In this document: one piece after another, positions 8,985 through 17,642 of the stretch
Numbering within the stretch: position 1 is the stretch's first letter
Layout: each line of letters begins with the position of its first letter
Assembly: GCF_002218085.1 (NCBI RefSeq)
Contig: NZ_BDUC01000005.1
Span: 62,001 to 126,000 of the forward strand
Source: Tolypothrix sp. NIES-4075
GTDB lineage: Bacteria > Cyanobacteriota > Cyanobacteriia > Cyanobacteriales > Nostocaceae
Reading direction: 5' to 3'
Length of the DNA stretch: 64,000 bases
Translations under genes and position numbers: made by a program
Notes under the pieces: model-generated
Told to the model about the DNA's origin: nothing
The model's database searches: none
Seen by the model: only the letters and a program-made list of their open reading frames with translations

Positions 8985-9512
8985 TTATAGGTTTGATAAA
9001 ATCATCTCTGTTCTAACTTTAACTGAATCGAAGGGAATTCTAATTACTTCATAACCAAACTGCTTATAATTTTCGGCTTGAAGTTTTTCTATGTATAATG
9101 CCTGTTCAATATTTTCTATTCTAATGGATGTGGTTTCTATAACTCTTTGATGCTCGATAAGGAAGATTTTTTCGTATACTTTTTCCTGTTGCAACCTCTG
9201 GATTACTGATTGCATTAACTCGCTGGGATTTATATTTAAAAATTGATAATAACCGAGAACATCTAATAACCCTCTATCTAAAAAAACTCTATGCCACGTT
9301 GGGCTAATATTACGTTCTCTAGACAATTGCAGCTTTAATACTTTTTCTTCAAAATTAGGATCGAGTCGAGGTGCTACTCCTAGTGCATGTTGATAGCGAA
9401 TCAAATCCTCTGATGCTTCTCGAATAGTTAGTTCACCAAGCATTTCCAGATATATTAATAAACTGGTTTTACCAGCACCAGGTCCTCCGGTGAGTACATA
9501 TTTTTTTACCAT
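8985..9512 (-). CDS. AAA_28-type P-loop ATPase
   Basis: Single-domain P-loop NTPase of the AAA_28 type. Walker A is GGPGAGKTS at residues 8-16; VFLDRGLLD at about 76-84 is a likely Walker B and lid start, and a conserved REASEDLI follows Walker A, as in this family. There is no membrane segment and no second domain. It is the last gene of a three-gene unit, beginning three bases after the HAD gene. AAA_28 members have no fixed biochemical role (some resemble nucleoside kinases or nicotinamide/thiamine-linked enzymes), so the function is left open. Confidence 0.82.
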   Translation of the reverse strand: MVKKYVLTGGPGAGKTSLLIYLEMLGELTIREASEDLIRYQHALGVAPRLDPNFEEKVLKLQLSRERNISPTWHRVFLDRGLLDVLGYYQFLNINPSELMQSVIQRLQQEKVYEKIFLIEHQRVIETTSIRIENIEQALYIEKLQAENYKQFGYEVIRIPFDSVKVRTEMILSNL

Positions 9513-9515
9513 AGT

Positions 9516-10214
9516 TTATTGATGAAGTGTACTCAAAAGTTGTGGTAACTCTTTCAAAGACTCTAACTGCCAGAAACGATCCGCTGGTATATCTGACTGC
9601 GTTGTCATCTCCACATGGGAAGTAACATGATAGGGTATATATACGGCACTACCACCAATCTCCAAGATTGGCAAAATGTCAGATCGCATTGAGTTACCAA
9701 CCATCAGCAATGATGAAGGTGTAATCCCGTGTTTGTGAAAAATCTTTTTATAAATATGGTTATTCTTTTCATGAACGATTTCAATCAGAGAGAACAGTTC
9801 TGCTAAACCCGATCGCTCTATCTTATTCATTTGATGCATTAAATCACCTTTACTGATCAGCATCAGAGAATAAGAGTTTATTAATTTTTCTAAAGTTTGT
9901 TTGACATCAGGTAGTAGCTCAAGCGGTGCTTCTAGCATCTGCTTACCACAATCAATAATATATTGAATTTTGCTTTGAGGAATTTGTCCAGATGAAACCA
10001 AGAGCGCAGTTTCGATCATTGATAAACTAAAACCTGTGATTCCATAACCGAATACCCGAACGTTAGACATCTCAATTTTGGACAATTTTTGATGAATGAC
10101 TTCCTCATCAGCATAAGGCTTCAACATTTGGTAGAGTAATTTCTGTGTATCCTGAAAAATCATCTCATTGTGCCACAATGTATCGTCGGCATCGAAAGCT
10201 ATAGTTTGAAACAT
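9516..10214 (-). CDS. HAD superfamily hydrolase
   Basis: Haloacid-dehalogenase fold phosphatase, 232 residues. Motif I is FDADDTLWHNE at 7-17 with both catalytic aspartates, motif II is LISKGD near 137, motif III Lys lies near KKIFHKHG, and motif IV is VGNSMRSDI near 172. The helical cap between motifs I and II places it in subfamily I. It is the middle gene of a unit with a methyltransferase 18 bases upstream and an AAA ATPase 3 bases downstream. The substrate is not predictable; a small phosphorylated metabolite is likely from the family. Confidence 0.87.
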   Translation of the reverse strand: MFQTIAFDADDTLWHNEMIFQDTQKLLYQMLKPYADEEVIHQKLSKIEMSNVRVFGYGITGFSLSMIETALLVSSGQIPQSKIQYIIDCGKQMLEAPLELLPDVKQTLEKLINSYSLMLISKGDLMHQMNKIERSGLAELFSLIEIVHEKNNHIYKKIFHKHGITPSSLLMVGNSMRSDILPILEIGGSAVYIPYHVTSHVEMTTQSDIPADRFWQLESLKELPQLLSTLHQ

Positions 10215-10232
10215 ATCTTTTTTAGTTATCTC

Positions 10233-10925
10233 TCAACCGAATTTTCTAGTAAGTAACAAATAAGCATACGTTATTTCTTCTTGTTGCCAAATTATTTTAC
10301 CTTCTTTATATACCTCTGAACTAAAACCCGCTTTATCTATTAATATATATACGGTATCTAAATCACATAAAATATAATCCACTGCCAGTACAATTTGTCC
10401 ATGTTCAGTCAAACGATTATTTACCTGCTCTAAAAATTTCGTCAGATATTGATAATTTGGATCAAAGGCAGAACGAAACTTTACGTCTTCTATGTCTCCT
10501 GGATTTTCTTTAACGAATGGTATGTTCCAAAAAATAATATCAAATTGTTCTTCCGGTACATTTTCAAACAAATTTCCTTGATAAGCATCACACTCTACAC
10601 CCCACCACAAAGCATTAGCTTTAGTATTTAGGACTGCCATAGGGGCAATATCTGAAGCACTGGCAATAACTCCTTTGATTTTGGCAACTGTTAGGATAGC
10701 AGCACCACAACCTGGACCCATTTCAAATACTCGACATAAATTCTGTTTTTCTATAAACTTACTTACAAGTTCTTCTACCACTACTGAAAGCAGATTAGTA
10801 TTGAAAATGGGAGGAAATACTGTGGGTAATACAATTAAGCGCTGATCTCTAAACTCTAAAACTCCGTAAGGACTTTCGTTGTTGATAAAATATTTTAATT
10901 TTTGAAGTTCTTCTGAGTTATTCAT
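10233..10925 (-). CDS. HemK/PrmC-like SAM methyltransferase
   Basis: Class I S-adenosylmethionine methyltransferase, 230 residues. The SAM-binding motif I reads VFEMGPGCGAAIL near 66-78, followed by ASDIAPMAVLNTKANA. The catalytic motif is DIIFWNIPF, a variant of the NPPY motif of HemK/PrmC-type N-methyltransferases in which the first Pro is Ile. There is no N-terminal PrmC helical domain, so it is probably not the release-factor enzyme itself. It is the first gene of the three-gene unit with HAD and AAA proteins. Substrate unknown; proteins, RNA or a small molecule are all possible. Confidence 0.82.
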   Translation of the reverse strand: MNNSEELQKLKYFINNESPYGVLEFRDQRLIVLPTVFPPIFNTNLLSVVVEELVSKFIEKQNLCRVFEMGPGCGAAILTVAKIKGVIASASDIAPMAVLNTKANALWWGVECDAYQGNLFENVPEEQFDIIFWNIPFVKENPGDIEDVKFRSAFDPNYQYLTKFLEQVNNRLTEHGQIVLAVDYILCDLDTVYILIDKAGFSSEVYKEGKIIWQQEEITYAYLLLTRKFG

Positions 10926-11273
10926 CGTAGGAAGTAGTTGTTAAATTTGTGGTTGACAATATTATGGCGAAGCTAAAAAGTGTAAAAATCAAATTTTAGA
11001 TGCTAAAATTAATTCTAGCTCTACTTGAATTTTCTAAGTTTGAAAAAGCGATAGTTTCAATAAACCCATGCAGGATGTTCAGAAACTTTGTTGAGCAACA
11101 AGTTATCATCGTAGTGAAATGTAGCTTGGTAAATTGGTTGATTGATATCTAGCACTCTGGGAAAGAATATGCGATCGGCTTCTGGCATATGCAAGTCTAC
11201 AGAATTTGCTAAAACCAGGAATAATTTGCAAATCGCCGTTGATGAGCTATTGCTAATAAACTTAAATTAAGAT
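10926..11273. other. Intergenic region with a possible gene remnant
   Basis: A minus-strand open frame ending at 11057 reads MPEADRIFFPRVLDINQPIY and QATFHYDDNLLLNKV from an ATG at 11188; the frame stays open for about 70 codons but has no good start. Composition looks protein-like, so it may be the tail of a lost gene. I do not recognise it. Confidence 0.35.
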
Positions 11274-12458
11274 CTAGTCAACAGGGTTTTGCCCGGAATT
11301 TTTTTGTGCAATCAGATTGCGGTAATCCGGATGAACTTGGATATTTCGCGTCAGGATATGAGGTTTATTTTCTGCTTGTCCGGCAGCAGTAACTTGAATG
11401 AAACGAGCTTTTTCCCAAAATTCGGGAATTGACAAACTGCCAGAGTAGCTCATTCCTGAACGCAACCCACCTACAAGTGGGATTAGTACGTCCTTCAGGG
11501 AACCTTTGTATTCAAATGTTGCGTCTACTCCCTCTGGTACGTACTCCTTGACTTCATCTTCTGTAATCTCTTCATTTCTGATTTGCTTGAGGGTTAGTTC
11601 CACACCTAAACTGGGAAAGCCTGTGGAGATTTTATACAAGCGTCCATCTATCTCTACTAACTGAGCAGCACTTTCATCAGTACCTGCCAGCATACTGCCC
11701 AACATCACTGTTGATGCACCCGCTGCTATGGCTTTGGCTATGTCTCCAGAAGTACGGATGCCACCATCGGCAATAATTGGTATACCCTGTTTGCGTGCTT
11801 CGGTAGCACATTCAATAATTGCAGTTAGTTGGGGAACACCAGCACCAGCAACTAGCCGAGTTGTGCAAACTCCACCAGGTCCAATACCTACTTTGACGGC
11901 ATCAGCACCAGCTTCAATTAAGTCTGATACACCTTCGGCTGTAGCGACATTACCACCGATGATATCAACATGAGGATAAAGTGCTTTAAATTTGGAGATG
12001 ACATCCAGTGCATAATCAGCGTGACCGTGGGCTATGTCAACTACCAGAATATCTACACCATTATCGACTAATTGTTTAGCCCGTTCTAAATAGTCATTTT
12101 TAGTACCAATGCCAGCACCAACTAAAGGAAGATTGTTGGCATCTACAGAAGCTAGAGGGGAAACTGCTAAATCAATTACTGTGCTTTTGACTTTCTTTAC
12201 TAAATCTGCTTGAATTTCCGCAGTTGTCATGCGGTGAATGATACCGATTCCACCCAATTTTGCTATAGCGATCGCCATAGCCTCACCCGTACACCAAGGT
12301 GTATTTGCTGATATAATCGGGATTTGAAGGTCGATTCTTTTTGTCAGCTTAGTTGACACCTCCACATCTTTGCGGCTTTTGGCACGGGTACGACGAGGTA
12401 CAAGCAAAACGTCGTCAAACGTCAAACCTAGTGGTATTTTCGTTTCCGGTGTAATCAT
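11274..12458 (-). CDS. guaB: IMP dehydrogenase-type protein lacking CBS domains
   Basis: TIM-barrel oxidoreductase of the IMPDH/GMP reductase family, expected to oxidise IMP to XMP with NAD in guanine nucleotide synthesis. The active-site loop is GIGPGGVCTTR with the catalytic Cys at residue 198; IADGGIRTSGDIAKA (phosphate binding) and the flap and C-terminal VPEGVDATFEYKGSL with VGGLRSGMSY favour IMPDH over GMP reductase. At 394 residues it lacks the Bateman (two-CBS) insert that full IMPDHs carry after HRM at residue 76. Such short forms occur in cyanobacteria. It stands alone on the minus strand. Confidence 0.83.
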   Translation of the reverse strand: MITPETKIPLGLTFDDVLLVPRRTRAKSRKDVEVSTKLTKRIDLQIPIISANTPWCTGEAMAIAIAKLGGIGIIHRMTTAEIQADLVKKVKSTVIDLAVSPLASVDANNLPLVGAGIGTKNDYLERAKQLVDNGVDILVVDIAHGHADYALDVISKFKALYPHVDIIGGNVATAEGVSDLIEAGADAVKVGIGPGGVCTTRLVAGAGVPQLTAIIECATEARKQGIPIIADGGIRTSGDIAKAIAAGASTVMLGSMLAGTDESAAQLVEIDGRLYKISTGFPSLGVELTLKQIRNEEITEDEVKEYVPEGVDATFEYKGSLKDVLIPLVGGLRSGMSYSGSLSIPEFWEKARFIQVTAAGQAENKPHILTRNIQVHPDYRNLIAQKNSGQNPVD

Positions 12459-13015
12459 CTGGTTTTTTGGTGGTAGCTCAATTAGTATTTTTACGAAATC
12501 AAGTTGTCAGTTTAACTTCTGTAGGGTTTTTTGAGCAAGACTTACTTTTAATAAAATATTATATTTTGAGACTTCCCACGCAATAAATGTGGAAAATTTT
12601 GGTTCTCTTCAAAGAAGCAGAGATTACTTGCAAAAAACAAGATTTTTTCATAGTACTGACGCACTCGTGAGGAAAAATAATACGAGTGCGATTACTTCAC
12701 ATCTTTTGTCAAAGACGCTCAAGTGCGATCGCTACCCTTCAAAAACGCGCTTTGCGTAGACGCGTTCGCGGAGCGTCTCGTAGAGAAGCGGCTTGTCGTT
12801 AGACATCGCTTGTCACGATCAAAAAATGTAGTTTTTGCGTAAGCCCGCATCCACTAAAAGGTGTATCTTTTCACTGAGAAAAATAAGGCTAAAACGCTTA
12901 CATAACACTTAATGTGAATTTATGCTCAATTCATGTTATGTTTTTTTCTAGCGAATTTTTAACTGGGATTTTACCCATTTAATTAAATCGCCGAACTGCA
13001 TCAACAATTGTACCA
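12459..13015. other. Intergenic region between divergent guaB and queE
   Basis: This gap of 557 bases separates divergent genes and must hold both promoters, but no -35/-10 pair is convincing. It contains the mobile repeat described at 12744-12810. Just before and across the queE start is a 36-base tandem duplication (12999-13070). Confidence 0.5.
12744..12810. repeat. Interspersed palindromic repeat (GCGTAGACGCG...AGACATCGC)
   Basis: Nested inverted words (TTTGCGTAGACGCGTTCGCGG, split as TTTGCGTAGACGCG and TTCGCGGAGCGTCTC) run into AGAAGCGGCTTGTCGTTAG and ACATCGC. The last part recurs inside the DUF1345 gene at 21968-22003 and, degraded, at about 30034-30072. This is a typical dispersed cyanobacterial repeat. 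Confidence 0.8.
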
Positions 13016-13672
13016 ATGTTAGATATCAAGACTGGATCAACAATTGTACAAATCTTAGAGATCAAGCTACCAATTCACGAAACTTTTCAGAGTACAGTTC
13101 AAGGTGAAGGATACTGGACTGGTTCTTTGGTAGACTTTATTCGCTTGTCTGGATGTCCGGTGGGCTGCCCTTGGTGCGACACTGGTTATGGTGATGGTGG
13201 TGCCAAATTACCGCGAAAGGAACGCTCTATCCAGGAACTTTTAGCGGAGCTAAAATCTCCCAGAGTCGTAATCAGTGGTGGAGAGCCATTCATTCAAAAG
13301 CATTTACCTGACTTAGTGCAAGCTCTCTTGGCAGCAGGCAAGGAAGTCTGTATTGAAACCTCTGGATCTTTTTGGCAAGAAATCTCTCCTGCGGCTTGGA
13401 TTACTTTATCTCCTAAGGGACACGTTAACCCTAGATACCCAGTCCAAAAGCAGTTTTGGAGTCGGGCAAATGAAGTGAAGATAGTGATAGGAACTGGTAC
13501 AGAAGTTGACTTCTACCAAGAACATCTATCTGCTCAATCTAACCTGCCTGTTTACTTGCAACCTGAATGGAACAATTCAGCAAAAACCCTTCCTTTAATT
13601 TTACAATTGCTACAACAAAAACCTCATTACAGGCTTTCTTTGCAAACACATAAATATATCGGAGTCCAATGA
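13016..13672 (+). CDS. queE: 7-carboxy-7-deazaguanine synthase
   Basis: Radical SAM enzyme of queuosine and 7-deazaguanine synthesis that converts 6-carboxy-tetrahydropterin to 7-carboxy-7-deazaguanine. The [4Fe-4S] cysteines are at 47, 51 and 54 (CPVGCPWC, a CX3CX2C spacing), preceded by the family motif TVQGEG at 27-32. VVISGGEPF is the SAM-binding GGE element. queD overlaps its stop by four bases, so the two are translationally coupled. The start is uncertain because the N-terminus lies in a 12-codon tandem duplication (STIVPMLDIKTG then STIVQILEIKLP); a start inside the second copy would also give a normal protein. Confidence 0.93.
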   Translation: MLDIKTGSTIVQILEIKLPIHETFQSTVQGEGYWTGSLVDFIRLSGCPVGCPWCDTGYGDGGAKLPRKERSIQELLAELKSPRVVISGGEPFIQKHLPDLVQALLAAGKEVCIETSGSFWQEISPAAWITLSPKGHVNPRYPVQKQFWSRANEVKIVIGTGTEVDFYQEHLSAQSNLPVYLQPEWNNSAKTLPLILQLLQQKPHYRLSLQTHKYIGVQ

Positions 13673-14145
13673 CAAACAATCAGTGGCTACTAGCTAAAGA
13701 ATTCCGGTTTGAAGCAGCTCATCAGCTACCTTACCATGATGGAAAATGCGCTAGGTTACACGGACATAGTTGGCGTGGAGTAGTTTATGTAGCTGGCGGC
13801 GAATTGGTGGAAAAAGGTGCTAAACAAGGTATGCTGATTGATTATTCAGATATCAAGACTTATCTTAAACCTTTAGTCGAAAATTATTTAGATCATTATC
13901 ATTTAAATGAGTCTACAGGTTTGGAATCACCAACCAGCGAACAAATTGCTGCTTGGATATATGAAAAATTAGAGGCAGCAGGATTACCAGGGTTACTAGC
14001 GGTAAGAATTGATGAAACCTGCACCTCCATTTGCATGTACTCTAAAAATCGCATAGCTGGCTGGCTGAATTCAGGAATAGATTTAAATTTACACCACTCT
14101 CGCTCAGAAGAGGCAGTTGGGATTAATTTAACAAGCATCATGTAA
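13669..14145 (+). CDS. queD: 6-carboxy-5,6,7,8-tetrahydropterin synthase
   Basis: QueD of the PTPS family makes 6-carboxytetrahydropterin from 7,8-dihydroneopterin triphosphate, the step before QueE. Zinc ligands are visible in FEAAHQLPYHDGK and ARLHGHSW; the catalytic region DYSDIK...LDHYHLNE and the ESPTSEQIA motif follow, with the substrate-anchoring Glu in VRIDET. It overlaps queE by ATGA. The 158 residues exceed the roughly 120 of the shortest forms but suit cyanobacterial members. Confidence 0.94.
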   Translation: MTNNQWLLAKEFRFEAAHQLPYHDGKCARLHGHSWRGVVYVAGGELVEKGAKQGMLIDYSDIKTYLKPLVENYLDHYHLNESTGLESPTSEQIAAWIYEKLEAAGLPGLLAVRIDETCTSICMYSKNRIAGWLNSGIDLNLHHSRSEEAVGINLTSIM

Positions 14146-14234
14146 GAGCATTTTTATTGCGTTTCTAGTTTAGTAGTTTTGTTGTCTACTCAACATAAAA
14201 GCTAGTGACTGTGCGATCGCTTCAACAAGCCCCC

Positions 14235-14284
14235 CAATTCCTCCAGACACCGTAATATAAATATTATGGTGTCTGGAGGAATTG
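14235..14284. repeat. 50-base near-perfect palindrome
   Basis: CAATTCCTCCAGACACC (14235-14251) pairs perfectly with GGTGTCTGGAGGAATTG (14268-14284). The centre adds TAATAT-AA-ATATTA, so almost the whole element folds. There is no T-tract, so it looks more like a mobile palindrome than a simple terminator, though it lies 90 bases after queD. Confidence 0.85.
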
Positions 14285-14360
14285 TCAGTTAGATAGGGAT
14301 GGAGAGAATGTCAATCATTGGATAACTTGAAAACAAGAAGTGCGATCGCGCTCAAGCGGG

Positions 14361-14401
14361 CAAAGAAGTGCGATCGCAAAGTGACTCTGTAAGAGTATCG
14401 C
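14361..14401. repeat. Dispersed repeat, copy 1
   Basis: CAAAGAAGTGCGATCGC, then AGTGACTCTGTAAG and GTATCGC. The same block with small changes lies at 36392-36431. Confidence 0.85.
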
Positions 14402-14643
14402 TTTTTCTTGGTTTTTCAGCGTTGCTGATTTGATGTATCAAAGTTATTAGTTGTGCAATCAATACCGAAGTAGAGTAGAAGGCTAAAATTTTACCTCTCT
14501 AGATTGATGAATTATACCTGTATTTTGCAACACCGATTTTTCTTGATTATTATCTGTTTTTGTTACACATCAAGGTAGCCTTGAGAGCCTGCTAGCAACT
14601 TGCGTTACATGCAATAATACTAAAGACCATACGATAAAAAGCA

Positions 14644-15921
14644 ATGATAAGTGAAAATTCATACAATCCCGATACCCCGATTGTGAAATCAACCTTGATG
14701 ATGTCAAGTACGCTAATTGTTTTTGCAGCAGCAACTTTGACACCGGCTTTACCGGCAATGCAAAATCACTTTGCAGACATAGAAAATGCTGGATTGTTGG
14801 TAAAACTGGTTGTGGCTATCCCTTCTTTGTTTATACTTATAGGCGCACCACTGGTAGGGATACTCGTCGATAAAGTGGGACGAAAATCGGTACTGGTGGT
14901 TTCGATTATTCTTTTCGGCTTGTTTGGAACTGTAGGGTTCTTTATTCCTTCACTGTTAGGTATTCTAATTACTCGCGCTTTCTTAGGTTTGGCAATAGCG
15001 GGAATTACCACCACTGTGACAACATTAATTGGTGACTATTATTCTGGACAGACACGAATTGAGTTGCTAGGTTTACAAGCTGCGTTTATTGGCATAGGAG
15101 CTGTCATCGCTCTGGTAATTGGTGGTGTTTTAGCCGATTTTAATTGGCGTAACCCTTTCTTAATCCATTTATTGGCTTTTTTGGTATTGCCGTTGATCTT
15201 ATTCGCATTGCAAGAACCACAAAGATTGGCAACTCTTCAACAAGCATCAACAGAATCTGCCGAGGAGACACCAAATCAACTCAGTCAAGAACAGTCTCAG
15301 CCCCAGTCTAAGAATATAGATGTACCTGTTAAATTGTTGGCATTTATTTTCGCTACTGCGCTGATAGGAGAAGTTGCGTTATATCTAGTTCCTCTGGACT
15401 TGCCATTTTACCTGCAAGCCATCACTGATACCAATGCTAAACAGAATAGTCTAGCGATCGCTGCAATGACACTGTTTTTCATTATCGGTTCATTATTATT
15501 TCCCAAGGTAAAACAAAAGTTGGATTACTTGACTACGCTTGTGTTATCCCTTGCTCTTATGGGTATTAGTTATGAAATAGTTGGCTTCGTCAACAATTAT
15601 ATATTGGTATTGCTGGGGTTGACCATCACTGGATTAGGAGCTGGGTTTTTGGTTCCCAATTTAGACGCTTGGCTGACAGCCTCAGTACCAGGCAGTTATC
15701 GCGGACGTGCTGTAGGAGGGCTAACAGCAGCGACATTTCTGGGGCAGTTTTTGTCACCAATCGTCAGCCAACCAGTGATTGAAAACCTAGGTTTAGATAT
15801 GGCTACTGCCTATGGATTGATCTACATTCTATCAGGTAGCTTGTTGATTATATTCCTCAGCGTTATCTTGATCGCAGTGCTGATTAAAAAACAGGAATGG
15901 CAAGTAAATTCCCAAGAGTGA
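14644..15921 (+). CDS. Major facilitator superfamily transporter
   Basis: Inner-membrane secondary transporter of 425 residues with the hydrophobic pattern of about twelve helices and a polar central loop at about 195-225 rich in Gln and Glu. The MFS signature between helices 2 and 3 is clear: GILVDKVGRKSVLV near 74-87. A related GSYRGRAVGG occurs in the second half. Best guess is a drug/proton or small-molecule exporter, based only on fold. The ATG gives a short polar N-terminus before helix 1. The gene stands alone. Confidence 0.87.
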   Translation: MISENSYNPDTPIVKSTLMMSSTLIVFAAATLTPALPAMQNHFADIENAGLLVKLVVAIPSLFILIGAPLVGILVDKVGRKSVLVVSIILFGLFGTVGFFIPSLLGILITRAFLGLAIAGITTTVTTLIGDYYSGQTRIELLGLQAAFIGIGAVIALVIGGVLADFNWRNPFLIHLLAFLVLPLILFALQEPQRLATLQQASTESAEETPNQLSQEQSQPQSKNIDVPVKLLAFIFATALIGEVALYLVPLDLPFYLQAITDTNAKQNSLAIAAMTLFFIIGSLLFPKVKQKLDYLTTLVLSLALMGISYEIVGFVNNYILVLLGLTITGLGAGFLVPNLDAWLTASVPGSYRGRAVGGLTAATFLGQFLSPIVSQPVIENLGLDMATAYGLIYILSGSLLIIFLSVILIAVLIKKQEWQVNSQE

Positions 15922-16012
15922 ATCAAAGCAAATTAAGTCAAACAATAATATCTATATCGTTATAGTCATATACAAATTTGACTGCGATCGCTACCATCTA
16001 AGAACGCAAGAC

Positions 16013-16073
16013 GGCGAAAATTTATTCGCCAAATGAAAATAAATAGTCTCTGGGCTGTGGACACACAGCCCAG
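16013..16073 (+). terminator. Two adjacent stem-loops before the glycosyltransferase gene
   Basis: GGCGAA-N6-TTCGCC (16013-16030) is followed by CTGGGCTGTG-GACA-CACAGCCCAG (16050-16073), a perfect ten-base-pair stem with a four-base loop. They lie after the transporter gene and could end its transcript; there is no T-tract. Confidence 0.55.
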
Positions 16074-16159
16074 CCACAACCTCGGAAAATTAATTACACA
16101 AATTGATATATTCTTGTCATAACCTGACTTGCGTCCGTCACAAAAGGTGATGAGGAAAA

Positions 16160-17470
16160 ATGAGCAAAATTAAACAGGTAGCTATTTATCTCTTTTCTTA
16201 CGATGGCATTACGAGTTGGTCTTGTGGTGTAGGTACTGTAGTCAGACACTTTATTCACTCTATGCCAGTAGTTGCAGAGTATTTGCAAAAGCATGATTTG
16301 CAGACAGTATTCTATGTTGGCACACCATTCTACAATCCAGAATGCGCTTGGTATCGCCCAGAAATGCTGAAGCAAGCTGAACAAATATGCAGTTCCCTAT
16401 CAGGAGATATGCTGTATCAATTGAATGGCACTCAAGGCGATGATATGTATGTTGATCTCGAACAGTGGAAAGCGACATCAATTGGTGCTGCAAATCTCGC
16501 CATCAACTACTTTCAAAAACATGAGTTCAATATTGTATTTACTAACGATCCACCATACTGCGGTGTTAGTTATTTTCTCTTTCAACAATTGTCGCAATAT
16601 AAAGGAAAAAAACCAAATATTGTTTGGATTCCCCACAGCACTGGATTGATCCATGAAAAAACTAAAGACGAAATCAGATATAACTGGGAAAGACAAGCTG
16701 TTGGCGATGCCAATACTTACAAAGAATGTTTTATCGCTTATATTAATGATTTTATGAAAAATCATCTGCTGTGCGACTTTCAAGCATCTCCAGATAGTTT
16801 AGTGTCTTTAACTAATGGCTTACCTCTATTTGAAAATTTAACTAGCTCGAATCCGCAAGAGGTAATTGAGAAGTATGGACTACCATCTGATAAAGATATT
16901 GTATTTGCCACTGGTAGGGCAACAAAATACAAAGGTTTTGAGTACTTAGTAAGAGCATTTGCAGAATCTCAAGCAAATCATGCAGCTGAACTGGTGCTTT
17001 TAGTGACTAGCTTTGCTACTTCTCAAACTAAAAACAGTTACCAGGATATTGTCAAAGAATTTCAAGAACTACAAGTTCGTGGCAAGGTGATTCATGCGTT
17101 TATTCCCCAAGAGGATCTCAGAGCAATTTTCCGATTACCCAATGTTAAATCGATAGTTGTCCCATCTTTGTCGGAACCGTTTGGTATGATTCCTTTAGAA
17201 GTTAGACATTGGTGTACTGATAATGCACCAGTTCTAGTTTGCTCTCAAGCGGATGGTCTGAAGGAGTTGATTAATCAAGGTGAAGACGGGTTTTTAGTTG
17301 ATGTTGAGAACACCAGTGAATTTGCTCAAGCTTTAACTCGTGCTGTGAATATGTCATCTGAAGAGAGAAAAGGTTTTTTGAGCAAAGGTAAGGAAAAATT
17401 GGCACGCAAGTACAATTTACCTCGGAATATCGCTGACTGTATTTTAAATATAGTATCTCAGCAAGATTAA
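16160..17470 (+). CDS. Glycosyltransferase, GT-B fold (GT4-like)
   Basis: Cytoplasmic sugar transferase of 436 residues with two Rossmann-like halves. The C-terminal half carries the nucleotide-sugar region: VFATGRATKYKGFEYLVRAF near 248-267 and the EX7E motif SEPFGMIPLE, followed by VCSQADGLKELI. The N-terminal half has a glycogen-synthase-like GVGTVVRHF element near 24-32. Donor and acceptor cannot be inferred; cell-envelope or storage glycan assembly is plausible. No neighbouring polysaccharide genes are present to help. Confidence 0.85.
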   Translation: MSKIKQVAIYLFSYDGITSWSCGVGTVVRHFIHSMPVVAEYLQKHDLQTVFYVGTPFYNPECAWYRPEMLKQAEQICSSLSGDMLYQLNGTQGDDMYVDLEQWKATSIGAANLAINYFQKHEFNIVFTNDPPYCGVSYFLFQQLSQYKGKKPNIVWIPHSTGLIHEKTKDEIRYNWERQAVGDANTYKECFIAYINDFMKNHLLCDFQASPDSLVSLTNGLPLFENLTSSNPQEVIEKYGLPSDKDIVFATGRATKYKGFEYLVRAFAESQANHAAELVLLVTSFATSQTKNSYQDIVKEFQELQVRGKVIHAFIPQEDLRAIFRLPNVKSIVVPSLSEPFGMIPLEVRHWCTDNAPVLVCSQADGLKELINQGEDGFLVDVENTSEFAQALTRAVNMSSEERKGFLSKGKEKLARKYNLPRNIADCILNIVSQQD

Positions 17471-17550
17471 CAAAAACGCTTCGTTACTGCTTCTAACTCT
17501 GTAAAAGTCAATATAATTTATAATTCATAATTAATAATTCATAATTATTA

Positions 17551-17570
17551 CCCCACACATTCATGTGGGG
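17551..17570 (+). terminator. Stem-loop after the glycosyltransferase gene
   Basis: CCCCACA-N6-TGTGGGG, 80 bases after the stop. No strong T-tract follows, so termination is likely but not certain. Confidence 0.55.
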
Positions 17571-17642
17571 GCTTGATTTAGGAATAAAATTTATTTTTTA
17601 CCATCAAGAAATTGATTTGCTCTGCACCCTAAATTATGAATT

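Larger units (their letters stand above)
14146..14643. other. Intergenic region after queD
   Basis: No gene. It contains a nearly perfect 50-base palindrome (14235-14284) and a dispersed repeat (14361-14401) that recurs near 36400. Several HIP1 sites are present. Confidence 0.55.
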
